64,000 nucleotides of DNA from Lachnospiraceae bacterium (GTDB lineage Bacteria > Bacillota > Clostridia > Lachnospirales > Lachnospiraceae). This document shows positions 43,342 through 52,900 of the stretch, piece by piece. The stretch spans positions 62,001 through 126,000 of the forward strand of contig SVFF01000005.1 of NCBI GenBank assembly GCA_015057005.1, given 5' to 3'. Under the pieces are notes generated by a model. The model had not been told where the DNA came from. It searched no databases and worked only from the letters and a program-made list of their open reading frames with translations. Made by a program: the position numbers and the translations under genes. The first letter of the stretch is position 1. Each line of letters opens with the position of its first letter.

Positions 43342-44388
43342 TCAACCAATGGCTTTCATAATGTTCATTAAGGGCAGCATAACAGATAAAAGAATCGCGC
43401 CTACCATAAGGGATGTGACGATCACCAGGGCGGGTTCGATCATGGAAACCTTGCGCTCCAGCGTGTCGCGGGCCTCATCGGACAAACGATTGGCAATTTC
43501 GCTCATGGTCACATCGCCTGTGCCTGCGCGCAGACCGAGAGCCAGCATTTTGCAGGAAGAGGCGGGAAGCAGGCCGGATGCACAGAGAGAAGCAGCCGGG
43601 TCTTGGCCGGCAGTTAAACGGGTCAGACAATCTTCGCAGCGTTTGGCTGCGTGGGGATCCTTTGCGAGCAGGGAAGCAGCCATGGCAACTCCCTCTTCCA
43701 GAGGGAGGCCACTGCCTAAGGTCATGGTCAGAGCCTGGGCGAAGCGGGCGTCGTTTATTTTGCGGGAAAGACCTTTGTGGCCAAAATGGAGCTGCCAAAA
43801 GATAAGAAGCTTGCTTCGAAGGCTGTCGGACAGGGAGATTGCAGCAGCAAGCGCCGGAATCAAGACCAGAAGCACGCAGAGGAACGGCATAACGGCATTC
43901 AGGAAGCCGCCCAACGTCAGCAACCCTCCGGCAAGTCCGGTGAGATGACCGCCCAGGGAGGCGTAGACTTCGTCAAAAACGGGAAGCACCCGGGTGAGCA
44001 GCACCACGATCACGATCAGCATCAAAAGCAGGAGAATGGCCGGATAAGTCAGAGCACTCCGGAGTCTTCCAAACAGAGCATCCTGCTCTTCGTAATATTG
44101 GGAGAGGGACAGCAATGTCTCCTCAGTGCGGCCTGTTTCTTCTCCTACCCGCAAAAGACCGGTTACATAGCCCGGGAAAGCGTTTGTATCTGCAAAGGCG
44201 GAACTCAAAAAGGAACCGTTTTCTACCTGACCGGCAATTTGGGTCAGAAGGGCTCTATATTCGTCAGATGTCTCTTCCTCTGCCAGCAGATATAGGGCAT
44301 CGCCGGTAGGAACGCCTGCCCGGAGCAGGAGCGCCAACTGTTTACAAAGATCTGCAATCATTAAAGTAGTCAAATGGAACTGTTTCAT
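43342..44388 (-). CDS. pilC: Type IV pilus/type II secretion inner membrane protein PilC/GspF
   Basis: A 348-residue polytopic protein. I use ATG 44388 behind AAAGGTG; the frame continues upstream without a site. Two GspF repeats are visible: 'LALLLRAGVPTGDALYLLAEEE' and 'FAQALTMTLGSGLPLEEGVAMAASLL', each followed by helices, and the 'VGEETGRTEETLLSLSQYYEEQDALF' signature. It anchors the assembly ATPases at the membrane. 44 bases after the transglutaminase gene. Confidence 0.88.
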   Translation of the reverse strand: MKQFHLTTLMIADLCKQLALLLRAGVPTGDALYLLAEEETSDEYRALLTQIAGQVENGSFLSSAFADTNAFPGYVTGLLRVGEETGRTEETLLSLSQYYEEQDALFGRLRSALTYPAILLLLMLIVIVVLLTRVLPVFDEVYASLGGHLTGLAGGLLTLGGFLNAVMPFLCVLLVLIPALAAAISLSDSLRSKLLIFWQLHFGHKGLSRKINDARFAQALTMTLGSGLPLEEGVAMAASLLAKDPHAAKRCEDCLTRLTAGQDPAASLCASGLLPASSCKMLALGLRAGTGDVTMSEIANRLSDEARDTLERKVSMIEPALVIVTSLMVGAILLSVMLPLMNIMKAIG

Positions 44389-44432
44389 AATGTCACCTTT
44401 GTGTGAATGGATCGTTGAGATATGCTGCATTT

Positions 44433-45443
44433 TTAGTAAATATATTTGGTCGTATAATTGGTACCGTCGCCGATAAATTCCCGGATAGATGAATCTTTTC
44501 CGCCGCCGGCGGCAAAGGTGGGATCCATGTGCTGCCAGGTAGTGCCGTCAAAGAAGATTGCGCCGTCCACCCAGCCGGTTTCTTCGGACCAGACGCTGAT
44601 CCAGGCATGGTATACTTCACCGGCGTAGCCTACTACAAGCTTGCAGGGAATGCCTTGGGAACGGAGCATGCCTGTCATCAGCGAAGCATAGTCAAAACAG
44701 ATACCGGTTCCGGCTTCCAGCACTGCGTCCAGGTCAGGAAGATATCCGGGCCGGACGGTAGCTGCTTTTTCAATATCATAGGTAATATTTTCCAGTACAT
44801 AATCATAGATCACTTCCACCTTGGCCAGCAGATCGGTAAAACCGCTGGTCAACCCGGCAGCAGTATCGATGGTCAGTTCTGCATTCTCATAATTTACATA
44901 TTGATTGGGGCGGATAAAGGGAGCGAACTCGTCCGCAAGTTCCACGTTCAGATCAACAGAGAGTACCAGTGCATAGCGGTTGTTCTCCACGTTTTCACAG
45001 ACGTTGATCCGGTAACAGCCATTGCCGTCAGAGAGGGGGAATACCTCCCAGTTGCCCTGTTTCATATTGTAAGTGTAAGTAGTATCAGGGCCAACAACCT
45101 GCGTTTTCAAACGCTGTCCGGAGAGGGCAGTAAACTGTACCATTACGTACCCCTGGTCGCAGTGGGAATAATCCACGATGGCGTAATCATTGCTCTGGGT
45201 CAGGATACCGGATGCTTCGGGTTTCAGGACGATACTATGAGCCGGTGCAAGTCCTTCTTCCAGAGCGTCTGCTTCCTGCCCGGTTTGATATCCGGACAAG
45301 GAATGGCGATTATTGTGGAATTGTATATCTGTGTTGGAGGTTCTGCTGGGATCTGCCAAACTTGTACCGCTGGAGGTCAGCAATATCAGCGATATAGCAA
45401 TACATAAAAATACACTCCATGTGGGGAGTAATATCTGTTTCAT
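44433..45443 (-). CDS. Secreted transglutaminase-like protein
   Basis: ATG 45443 follows GAAGGAAC; the frame extends further upstream but crosses the promoter. The 336-residue protein has a signal peptide (about 1-30), a beta-rich N-terminal half and a transglutaminase-core domain with the Cys-His-Asp triad in 'GTGICFDYASLMTGMLRSQG', 'VYHAWISVW' and 'HMDPTFAAG'. Bacterial members act as cysteine proteases or crosslink proteins outside the cell. It is the first gene of the minus-strand pilus-like operon. Confidence 0.85.
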   Translation of the reverse strand: MKQILLPTWSVFLCIAISLILLTSSGTSLADPSRTSNTDIQFHNNRHSLSGYQTGQEADALEEGLAPAHSIVLKPEASGILTQSNDYAIVDYSHCDQGYVMVQFTALSGQRLKTQVVGPDTTYTYNMKQGNWEVFPLSDGNGCYRINVCENVENNRYALVLSVDLNVELADEFAPFIRPNQYVNYENAELTIDTAAGLTSGFTDLLAKVEVIYDYVLENITYDIEKAATVRPGYLPDLDAVLEAGTGICFDYASLMTGMLRSQGIPCKLVVGYAGEVYHAWISVWSEETGWVDGAIFFDGTTWQHMDPTFAAGGGKDSSIREFIGDGTNYTTKYIY

Positions 45444-45473
45444 GTTTTTTCGTTCCTTCAAATATAATATATT

Positions 45474-45502
45474 ATTATAACATGCGGGCAAAATACCGTC
45501 AA
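45474..45502 (-). promoter_or_regulatory. Promoter of the transglutaminase/pilus operon
   Basis: On the minus strand TTGACG (45502-45497), 17 bases, TATAAT (45479-45474), 31 bases before the start codon. No other promoter is evident before pilC, so the seven genes probably share it. Confidence 0.75.
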
Positions 45503-45564
45503 CAGCCCCGGATAATGGGCAGTTACGATGCTTGGCCGGAGTAGTGTCAAAAGCGATTTTTTTG

Positions 45565-45593
45565 TTGCAATGTGACATATAATGCGATAAAAT
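45565..45593 (+). promoter_or_regulatory. Promoter of the diguanylate cyclase gene
   Basis: TTGCAA (45565-45570), 17 bases, TAAAAT (45588-45593). A TATAAT at 45578-45583 has no spaced -35. The divergent pilus-operon promoter is about 65 bases away. Confidence 0.5.
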
Positions 45594-45626
45594 GTTGATG
45601 TAATATATAGTTAAGGAGGTCTTCTG

Positions 45627-46898
45627 ATGATTTCTGGTGGTCACAAGATGACGGCTCGGATTTCAGGGCTTTTTTGTTGCCGGAATGATCTCAATCTGAC
45701 ATTGGTAAATGAAGAGTCAGATGTGACCGGATTGATCGGATTCACAAACATGCAGCTGCAGGAAATTCATCAAAACAGTTTGATGAGTATGGTGCTCGTC
45801 AGGTATCGGGATGAGCTGCGGCAGGAGCTTTCTGAGCAGCTGGAGTGCTGTGATGAGGTGGAAACTTCTTTCCCTGTGAATTGTAAAGATGGGACTGTTA
45901 AGTGGTTGCTGTGCAGGGGCTGTCGTGTGACTGATCCGGAGGGGCGGGAGTATTTGACCGGCGTTTTGGTAGATATCACACGGTCGCAACAAAAATACGA
46001 TGCCCAGAAGAAGACACTGGAGCAATGTCAGATCATTCTCTCACAAACCGAAAATGTGGTTTTCGAGTGGGATTGTATTAAAGATACAATCTCTTTTTCC
46101 CGTGCATGGGAAAAAGTGTTTGGCTATGCGCCCAGTATGACAGGTGTGGTGGGAGTACTTAATAACGGAGTAACTTTTCATCCGGAAGATGTAAAGCAGT
46201 TGATGAAGCAGCTTCACTATATGCAGGAGGGTAAGGCTTATCAGACTGTGGATATAAGGATCATGCATGTGCGCGGTGAGTATATGTGGTGCAGACTGCG
46301 GGCTACCGGTATTTATGATGACAGTACAGGAAAGCTTTTGAAGATCGTAGGTGTGATCATTGTGATTGAGGATGAGATGAAGGCTACTATGGCACTTCAG
46401 AAGCGGGCGGAGCATGATTCGCTGACAGGACTTTTGAATGCCAAAACCACCCGGAAAAGGGCCGAAGAATATTTGGCTGAACGCGGAGAAGAAAAGTGTG
46501 CACTGCTGGTAATTGATTTAGATAATTTTAAGCAGATCAATGACCGTTTTGGGCATATGCATGGTGATGCCGTATTGGTGCGGGTTGCTGAGACTATCCG
46601 AAAGCATTTCCGTTCTCAGGATATTGTAGGACGTATCGGCGGCGAGGAATTCATGGTGCTTATAAAGGATGTTTCCGATGTCGGGCTGATTCACAGGCGC
46701 TGTGATCAATTGATAGAAGCTATGCATGATATCTATAAAGGTGCCATGCAGGATATTGTGGTCAGCTGTTCCATCGGAGCTGTTATGGCCGAGTATGAAG
46801 AAAAGACATATTCTCAGCTGTTTGCCCTTGCGGATCAGGCTATGTATCAGGCCAAGGAGCAGGGCAGGGACAGATATGTGTTCTGCGAGAGCGTGTAG
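45627..46898 (+). CDS. PAS-PAS-GGDEF diguanylate cyclase
   Basis: A 423-residue soluble signalling protein; ATG 45627 lies six bases after AAGGAGG. Two PAS-like sensor domains (about 10-125 and 130-250, 'AWEKVFGYAPSMTGVV') precede a GGDEF domain (about 265-423). The active site reads GGEEF in 'VGRIGGEEFMVL', and 'RSQD' five residues earlier is the inhibitory RxxD site, so an active, feedback-inhibited c-di-GMP synthase is expected. It is 53 bases upstream of the synthetase gene on the same strand. Confidence 0.9.
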   Translation: MISGGHKMTARISGLFCCRNDLNLTLVNEESDVTGLIGFTNMQLQEIHQNSLMSMVLVRYRDELRQELSEQLECCDEVETSFPVNCKDGTVKWLLCRGCRVTDPEGREYLTGVLVDITRSQQKYDAQKKTLEQCQIILSQTENVVFEWDCIKDTISFSRAWEKVFGYAPSMTGVVGVLNNGVTFHPEDVKQLMKQLHYMQEGKAYQTVDIRIMHVRGEYMWCRLRATGIYDDSTGKLLKIVGVIIVIEDEMKATMALQKRAEHDSLTGLLNAKTTRKRAEEYLAERGEEKCALLVIDLDNFKQINDRFGHMHGDAVLVRVAETIRKHFRSQDIVGRIGGEEFMVLIKDVSDVGLIHRRCDQLIEAMHDIYKGAMQDIVVSCSIGAVMAEYEEKTYSQLFALADQAMYQAKEQGRDRYVFCESV

Positions 46899-46951
46899 TG
46901 TAATAGCATCGCGCAAAATGGAAGAATAACTTTACGAAAGGAGGCCGGCAA

Positions 46952-49900
46952 GTGAGCTTTCCCTTATCTTTAAGCCAACAGAATATCTGGAATCTGGAAC
47001 GTACACTTCCCGGTACTTCTGTCAACAATATCAGCACCACAGTGCGGATCAAGGGCAATCTGGATTTCCCCATCCTGCAGGACAGTATCAATCTGGTGCT
47101 GGAAAAAGATTCCTCCCTGCGCACCCGTCTGACCGTAAAAGACGGGGAAATGGTGCAATACCATGCGCCTTTTGAGAGGGAGGAATTCCCCATATATGAT
47201 TTCAGCAATACCAGCAAAGAAGGTATTGAGAACTGGGAGACTGCCGTGACCAGAGAGCCCATCCGTCTGGAGGAGAGTCCCCTGTACCGTTTTGTGCTGT
47301 TTCGGGATGGTGAGAGCAGCGGCGGACTGCTGATCAAGCTCCATCATATTATTGCGGACGGTTGGTCTCAGATCCTGCTCTGCAATCGGATCGGACAGAC
47401 TTACCTGGAACTTCTGGAGGGCAAGGAGCCCACACTTACAGAGGCTCCGGACTATGAACTGCACGTGCAGGAGGAGCAGGAGTATCTGGCATCCAAGGCC
47501 TTTGCCAGGGACGAGCGCTATTGGAAGGAGATCCTGGAGCACAGCGGAGAACCTTCTGTTTTGAAGGCGATAAGCAGCGCAGCGGTGAGCCCCGTGGGCA
47601 GGAGAATGAGCTTTGAACTGCCCCAGCTTTTGAATCATGCTATCTATTCTTATTGCCAAAAGATGCGTGTGGCACCTTTTGCGGTGTTCTACATGGCACT
47701 GGCTATTTATTTCAAGCGCATCGGCGGTGCAGAGCGCTTTACCATCGGTGTGCCCATTTTTAACCGTACCAACTATGAATTTAAGCAGAGCACGGGTATG
47801 TTTGTGACCACTCTGCCGTTCTATAATGCGATCAATGATGAGTGGAACCTGGATCAGTTCAATGAGCATCTGATGGAAGCCTGGTATGAAATGCTGCGTC
47901 ATCAGCGGTATCCTTTTTCCAAGATTACGGAACTTTCCGGACGGGATGGAAGATTGTTCAACATTGCCCTGTCTTACCAGGACAGCAAGATTTTTGAGAA
48001 CAGGGATACTTCCGTGATGTTCTCCGGCAGATGGCATTACTGCGGCTATCAGGCTGAACAGCTGACCATTCATCTGACTAATTTGTACGACCACAAAAAA
48101 TATGCGGTGGATTACGATTATCTGGCTCAGTTTTTTGCTGAGGAGGAGATCGTGGCACTGCACAACAGTCTGTGTGAGATCTTGAACGAAGCATTGACTG
48201 ACCCGGACAAGCCCATTCACCGTCTGCGTGTGCTGTCCATGGCGCAGAAAGAGCAATTATTATATACCTTTAATGATACCGAGCGTTATCTGGAAGAGCT
48301 GCCTTTGTATGATGCGCTGATCAAAAACTGCAGAGAGCACCAGAACCGTGTGGCGGTGATCTGTGACGGTGAGCGTACCACTTACGGAGCCCTTTTGTAC
48401 AAGAGTGCCGGCTATGCCAACGCCCTGGAGAATGTGGGGGTGGACAATGGCGATCTGGTGGCTGTTGTGCTGCCCAGAAAGGCCTCACTTCTGGCGGCTA
48501 TGGTTGGTACGCTTCAGGCAGGCTGCGCATATCTTTTACTTTCCGAAGAATTGCCCGTGGAAAGAATACGGCGGATTCTGGCAAGCAGTGAGGCGAAGGT
48601 ACTGATTACAAGCGAAAAGGGCAGACGCCGAATGGGGGATTGCGGCATTCTTGCACTTACAGCAGAAGAAATCGAGCAGGAACCTGCAGCTTTTTATATC
48701 AAAAATACAGAAGATAAGAGACCTGAGCTTCCTCTGTGGGAGCGCCTGGCCTATGTGGTATATACCTCCGGAAGTACCGGCGAACCTAAGGGTGTGGAGA
48801 TTACCCACCTGAATGTGCTGAATCTGGCCCAGGAGATGCGGGATGTGTACGGTCAGGGTGCTGTGCTGTCCGTGTGCAATGTGGGCTTTGATGCTTTTAT
48901 GCTGGAGAGTATTGTTGCCCTGTTAAATTGCAGGACCATTGTTCTGCCAGGAGACGAGGATCTGGAGTCGCCGGATCGCCTGGCTGCGCTGATCGGCGGT
49001 CATGCGGTGGGCTTTGTAGCCATGACGCCTTCCAGATTGTGGGCATTTTTGCAGAGCAAGGCATTTTGCAGGGCCCTGCGCAAACTGGAGAGTATTGTGT
49101 GCGGCGGCGAGGCATTCCCGGCAGAATTATTAAAGCGACTGAAAAAATATTGTAATGCCAGAATTTATAACCAGTATGGTCCCTCTGAGACTACTGTTGG
49201 CGTCAGCATGAAGGAATTGTCCCATGCAGAGCGCATTACCATTGGAGCTCCGATGGGCAATTGCCGCATGTATGTGCTGGATCAGTGGATGAATCCCCTT
49301 CCTGTGGGCGGTTACGGCAAATTGTACGTAGGCGGCAAATGCGTGGGCCGCGGTTACCGCAATGCACCGGAATTGACCGAAGCGGTTTTCCGGGACAATC
49401 CTTTTGTAACGGAGGACAAGATTTACGATACTGGCGATGTGGGAGCCTGGACCATGGATGGTGAGATCTGCCTGAGCGGACGCCTGGATGACCAGGTGAA
49501 GATCAGAGGTCTTCGAATCGAACTGCAGGAGGTGGCTTCCTGTATGCAGGCATATCCCGGCGTGCAGGCAGCATGTGCCAAGGTCTGCGAGATGAATGGC
49601 CAGCAGGTGCTGGGAGTATATTATTGTGCAGAAGGTCCCGTCAGTGAACCGGGGCTTCTTAGGCATGCAGCCACTTATCTGCCCAGATACATGATCCCTG
49701 CCTTTCTGGTAAGAATGAAAGCACTTCCATTAAATGCCAACGGCAAGGTGGATGAGAAGCGTCTGCCCCTGCCCGGTGAAGCTTTTGCGGGCTCTGATGT
49801 GGCCGGCAGCGGCGCGGAGAACGGCAGTTTCCGTATGGACGGACGGGACGGCGTCAACAGTGGTTTGACTAATACTTTGGAGGAAGTGCTGCGGATTTTC

Positions 49901-52900
49901 CGTACTGTACTGCACAAAGAAGATATATTTGCTGACAGCGATTATTTCCTGTGCGGCGGCAATTCCTTAAATGCCATGGAGTGCATCGCTGCTATTGAGG
50001 AGAATTTCGGCAGAAAGCTCCGCATTGCGGACTTATACGCTTACAGGACAGCGGCCAAAGTGGCGGCGTATCTGAGCGGAGAAACATCATTTACGGTTGG
50101 CTGTGAAGCCGAAGCAGTGGTGTTGGAAGAAGCAGAAACAATTGCGCCCCGAGCCTTTGTCAAGGCACCTGAGCAGTCTGAATATCCTTTGTCTCCCATG
50201 CAGCAGGGCATGTATATCCAGTCTCTGCTGGATGCAAGCGGACTTTCTTATAATATGCCCGGTGCCTTCCTTTTGGAAGAAAAGCCTGATGAGGACAAGT
50301 TGGCAGCAGCCTTTGAGATGCTGATCCGTGAGGAGCCTTTGTTCCGTACCGGTTTTGTACAGGGAATGGGCGGCGTGACCGCCAAAGTGAAGAAAGCGGA
50401 TACTTTTGAAAAAGGATTTTTTGAAATAGAACACTTGGAGGCGGGTGACTTCGCAGCCGCCTGTGAGCAGTTCCTGCGTCCCTTTGATTTAAGCAGTACA
50501 CCTTTGCTGAGGGCAGCTCTTTGGGAATCAGCAGAGGGGAAATGGTACTTATTCCTGGACAGCCATCATCTGGTGGGGGACGGCATGAGCACCACATTGA
50601 TCCTGCAGCGACTGGACAGAGCCTACACAGAAGGAAATCTGAAGGTAGAGTGGGATTATTACGATTATATTTGCACCGGACAACAGGCAGGCAGTAATAC
50701 TGCTTCCAAGAGCCGAGAGCTGGCTTATTGGAGAGAACATTTGAAGGAGTTGCCCGAACCTTTGGTGCTGCCCGGTGATTATCCCCGTCCCAAAAAGTTT
50801 GATTACAAGGGTCGGGAATATGAAATTGTGCTTTCCGATAAGGAAAGTGAGGCTTGTGATAAGTTCTGCAGCGAGAGAGGCATCTCAAGTTTTGCCTTGT
50901 TCCTTGCTGCTTACGGTGTCCTTTTGTCGGCTGTGGCAGGCAGAGAGGACTTTGTGGTGGGTGCGCCTGTGGCAGGACGCCTGCAACCCCAGACTTTTGA
51001 AATCTGTGGTCCCTTTATCAATACCCTGCCCTTGAGATTGCAGCCCGGTCGTGAATTGACGGTTTCTGAGTGGCTTGACAGGGTGCAGGAAGAAATTACC
51101 GGCATGTTGGATCACCAGCAGATATCCCTGGAGGAGATCATTCAGGATTTGAAGCTCCCCAGAGGAGAGCAGAACGCCCTCTATCAGGTGATGATGACCC
51201 AGAGCCCTGTGGATGAGTCTGCCTTTATGCTGGACGGCAAGCCCATGGCATATCAGCCCATTTCCACCGGTGCGGTAAAGATGGATCTGGTAACGGAAAT
51301 GGCCCGCAAGGGAAAGGCCTATGCCCTTCGTTTCTCCTACGCAGGCAGTATTTTTGCAGAAGATACCATCAGCTTTTACGGCAGATGCTTTAAGCAGATC
51401 CTGACCGAGCTGATCAAAAAGCCCAATGTTATATTACGTCAGCTGAAACTGATGAACGTGCAGGATTACCAGAAATTTGTTGAGGTGCCCAATTATGAGG
51501 TGACACCTTTTGCAAGTCTGCCCCTTCACAAGATGATACAGCGCAAGTCAGCCTCTATTGCGGAGGCGCCTGCAATCATTTACCATGGCGAGACAGTTTC
51601 TTTTGCAAAATTGGAGCGCAGAGCAATGGCCATTGCTCATTTCCTGGAAGAGAAGGGCATGGAGCCCGGACAGTGTGTGGGACTTTGCATGAGCAGAACT
51701 CCTGACATGATCGCTGCTATGTACGGTGTATTGAAGGCAGGCGGTGCATATGTGTTTATGCTGCCTACTTTCCCGGCAGCCAGACTTTCTTATATGCTGG
51801 AGACGGCGGGAGCCAATATCCTTTTATATGACGAGAAGGCGGAAGCACAGATGCCGGCTGCATTTCTGGAGGAAGCAGTTCCCGGGCAGGCTTATTTGGT
51901 GCCTGAAGGGGAAGCGGAGCGCCATGCAGATTATCCTGTGACAGGGGAGCATCTGGCAAATGTACTCTTTACTTCCGGTTCCACCGGTAAGCCCAAGGGC
52001 GTTATGCTCCGTCACAGGGGTGTGTGCAACCTGTATTCCCAGGTGAAAAAGATGCTGGAGCCTGTGGAAGGAAATGTGCTGTGTTCCACCAATTCCGTCT
52101 TTGACTGCTTTATTGTGGAGACACTGATGCCCCTTGCCATGGGCAGATGTGTGGTGCTGGCAGACGAAGAGGAGATGATGCTGCCCTGGAAGCTGGCGGC
52201 ACTTCTGGAAAATCATAATGTGGGTGTATTTGAGATGACTCCTGCCAGACTGAAGATGTGCCTGGGCAATGAGGCTTTCTGCAAGGCTACAGAAAATATC
52301 AAGATTTCCCTGATCGGCGGAGAAGTACTGACCAAGACACTTTTGGACCAGTTCTGTCAATATAATGACGGAATTGTAATGAATATATACGGTCCCACAG
52401 AGTACACGGTGTATACTACCATGACCTGTGTGACCCCCGGTGAACACATCACCATCGGTAAGCCCATGCAGAATACCCGCACGTACGTGCTGGATGAAAA
52501 CAGGCAGCCGGTGCTGCCCACTGCTGTGGGAGAACTTTATATCGCCGGTGAGTCCCTGGCAGCAGGCTATATTTCCAGGCCTGACCTGACCGAGGAGGCT
52601 TTTGTGGATGATATTTATTTCCCCGGTGAGAAGATGTATAAGAGCGGCGATATGGTCCGCCTGCGCACCGACGGTTCCTTTGACTATGTGGGTCGAAAGG
52701 ATGCCCAGGTCAAATTGAACGGTCAGAGAGTAGAACTTTCCGAGATTACCGGAGCAATCCTGGAAGTGGACGGTGTAAAACAGGCGGCTGCCGTGGCTGT
52801 CCGCAAGGAAGACGGTTCCATGGAACTGTGTGCTTTTTACGAAGCAGAGGAAAAGGGGGCCCTGGCGGAAGCAATTATGGTCCATCTGCACAAAATACTG

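Noticed and set aside
46970..48256. 428-codon open frame on the minus strand inside the synthetase gene
   Set aside because: Antisense to the first condensation domain; His/Gln/Leu-rich composition of a shadow frame.
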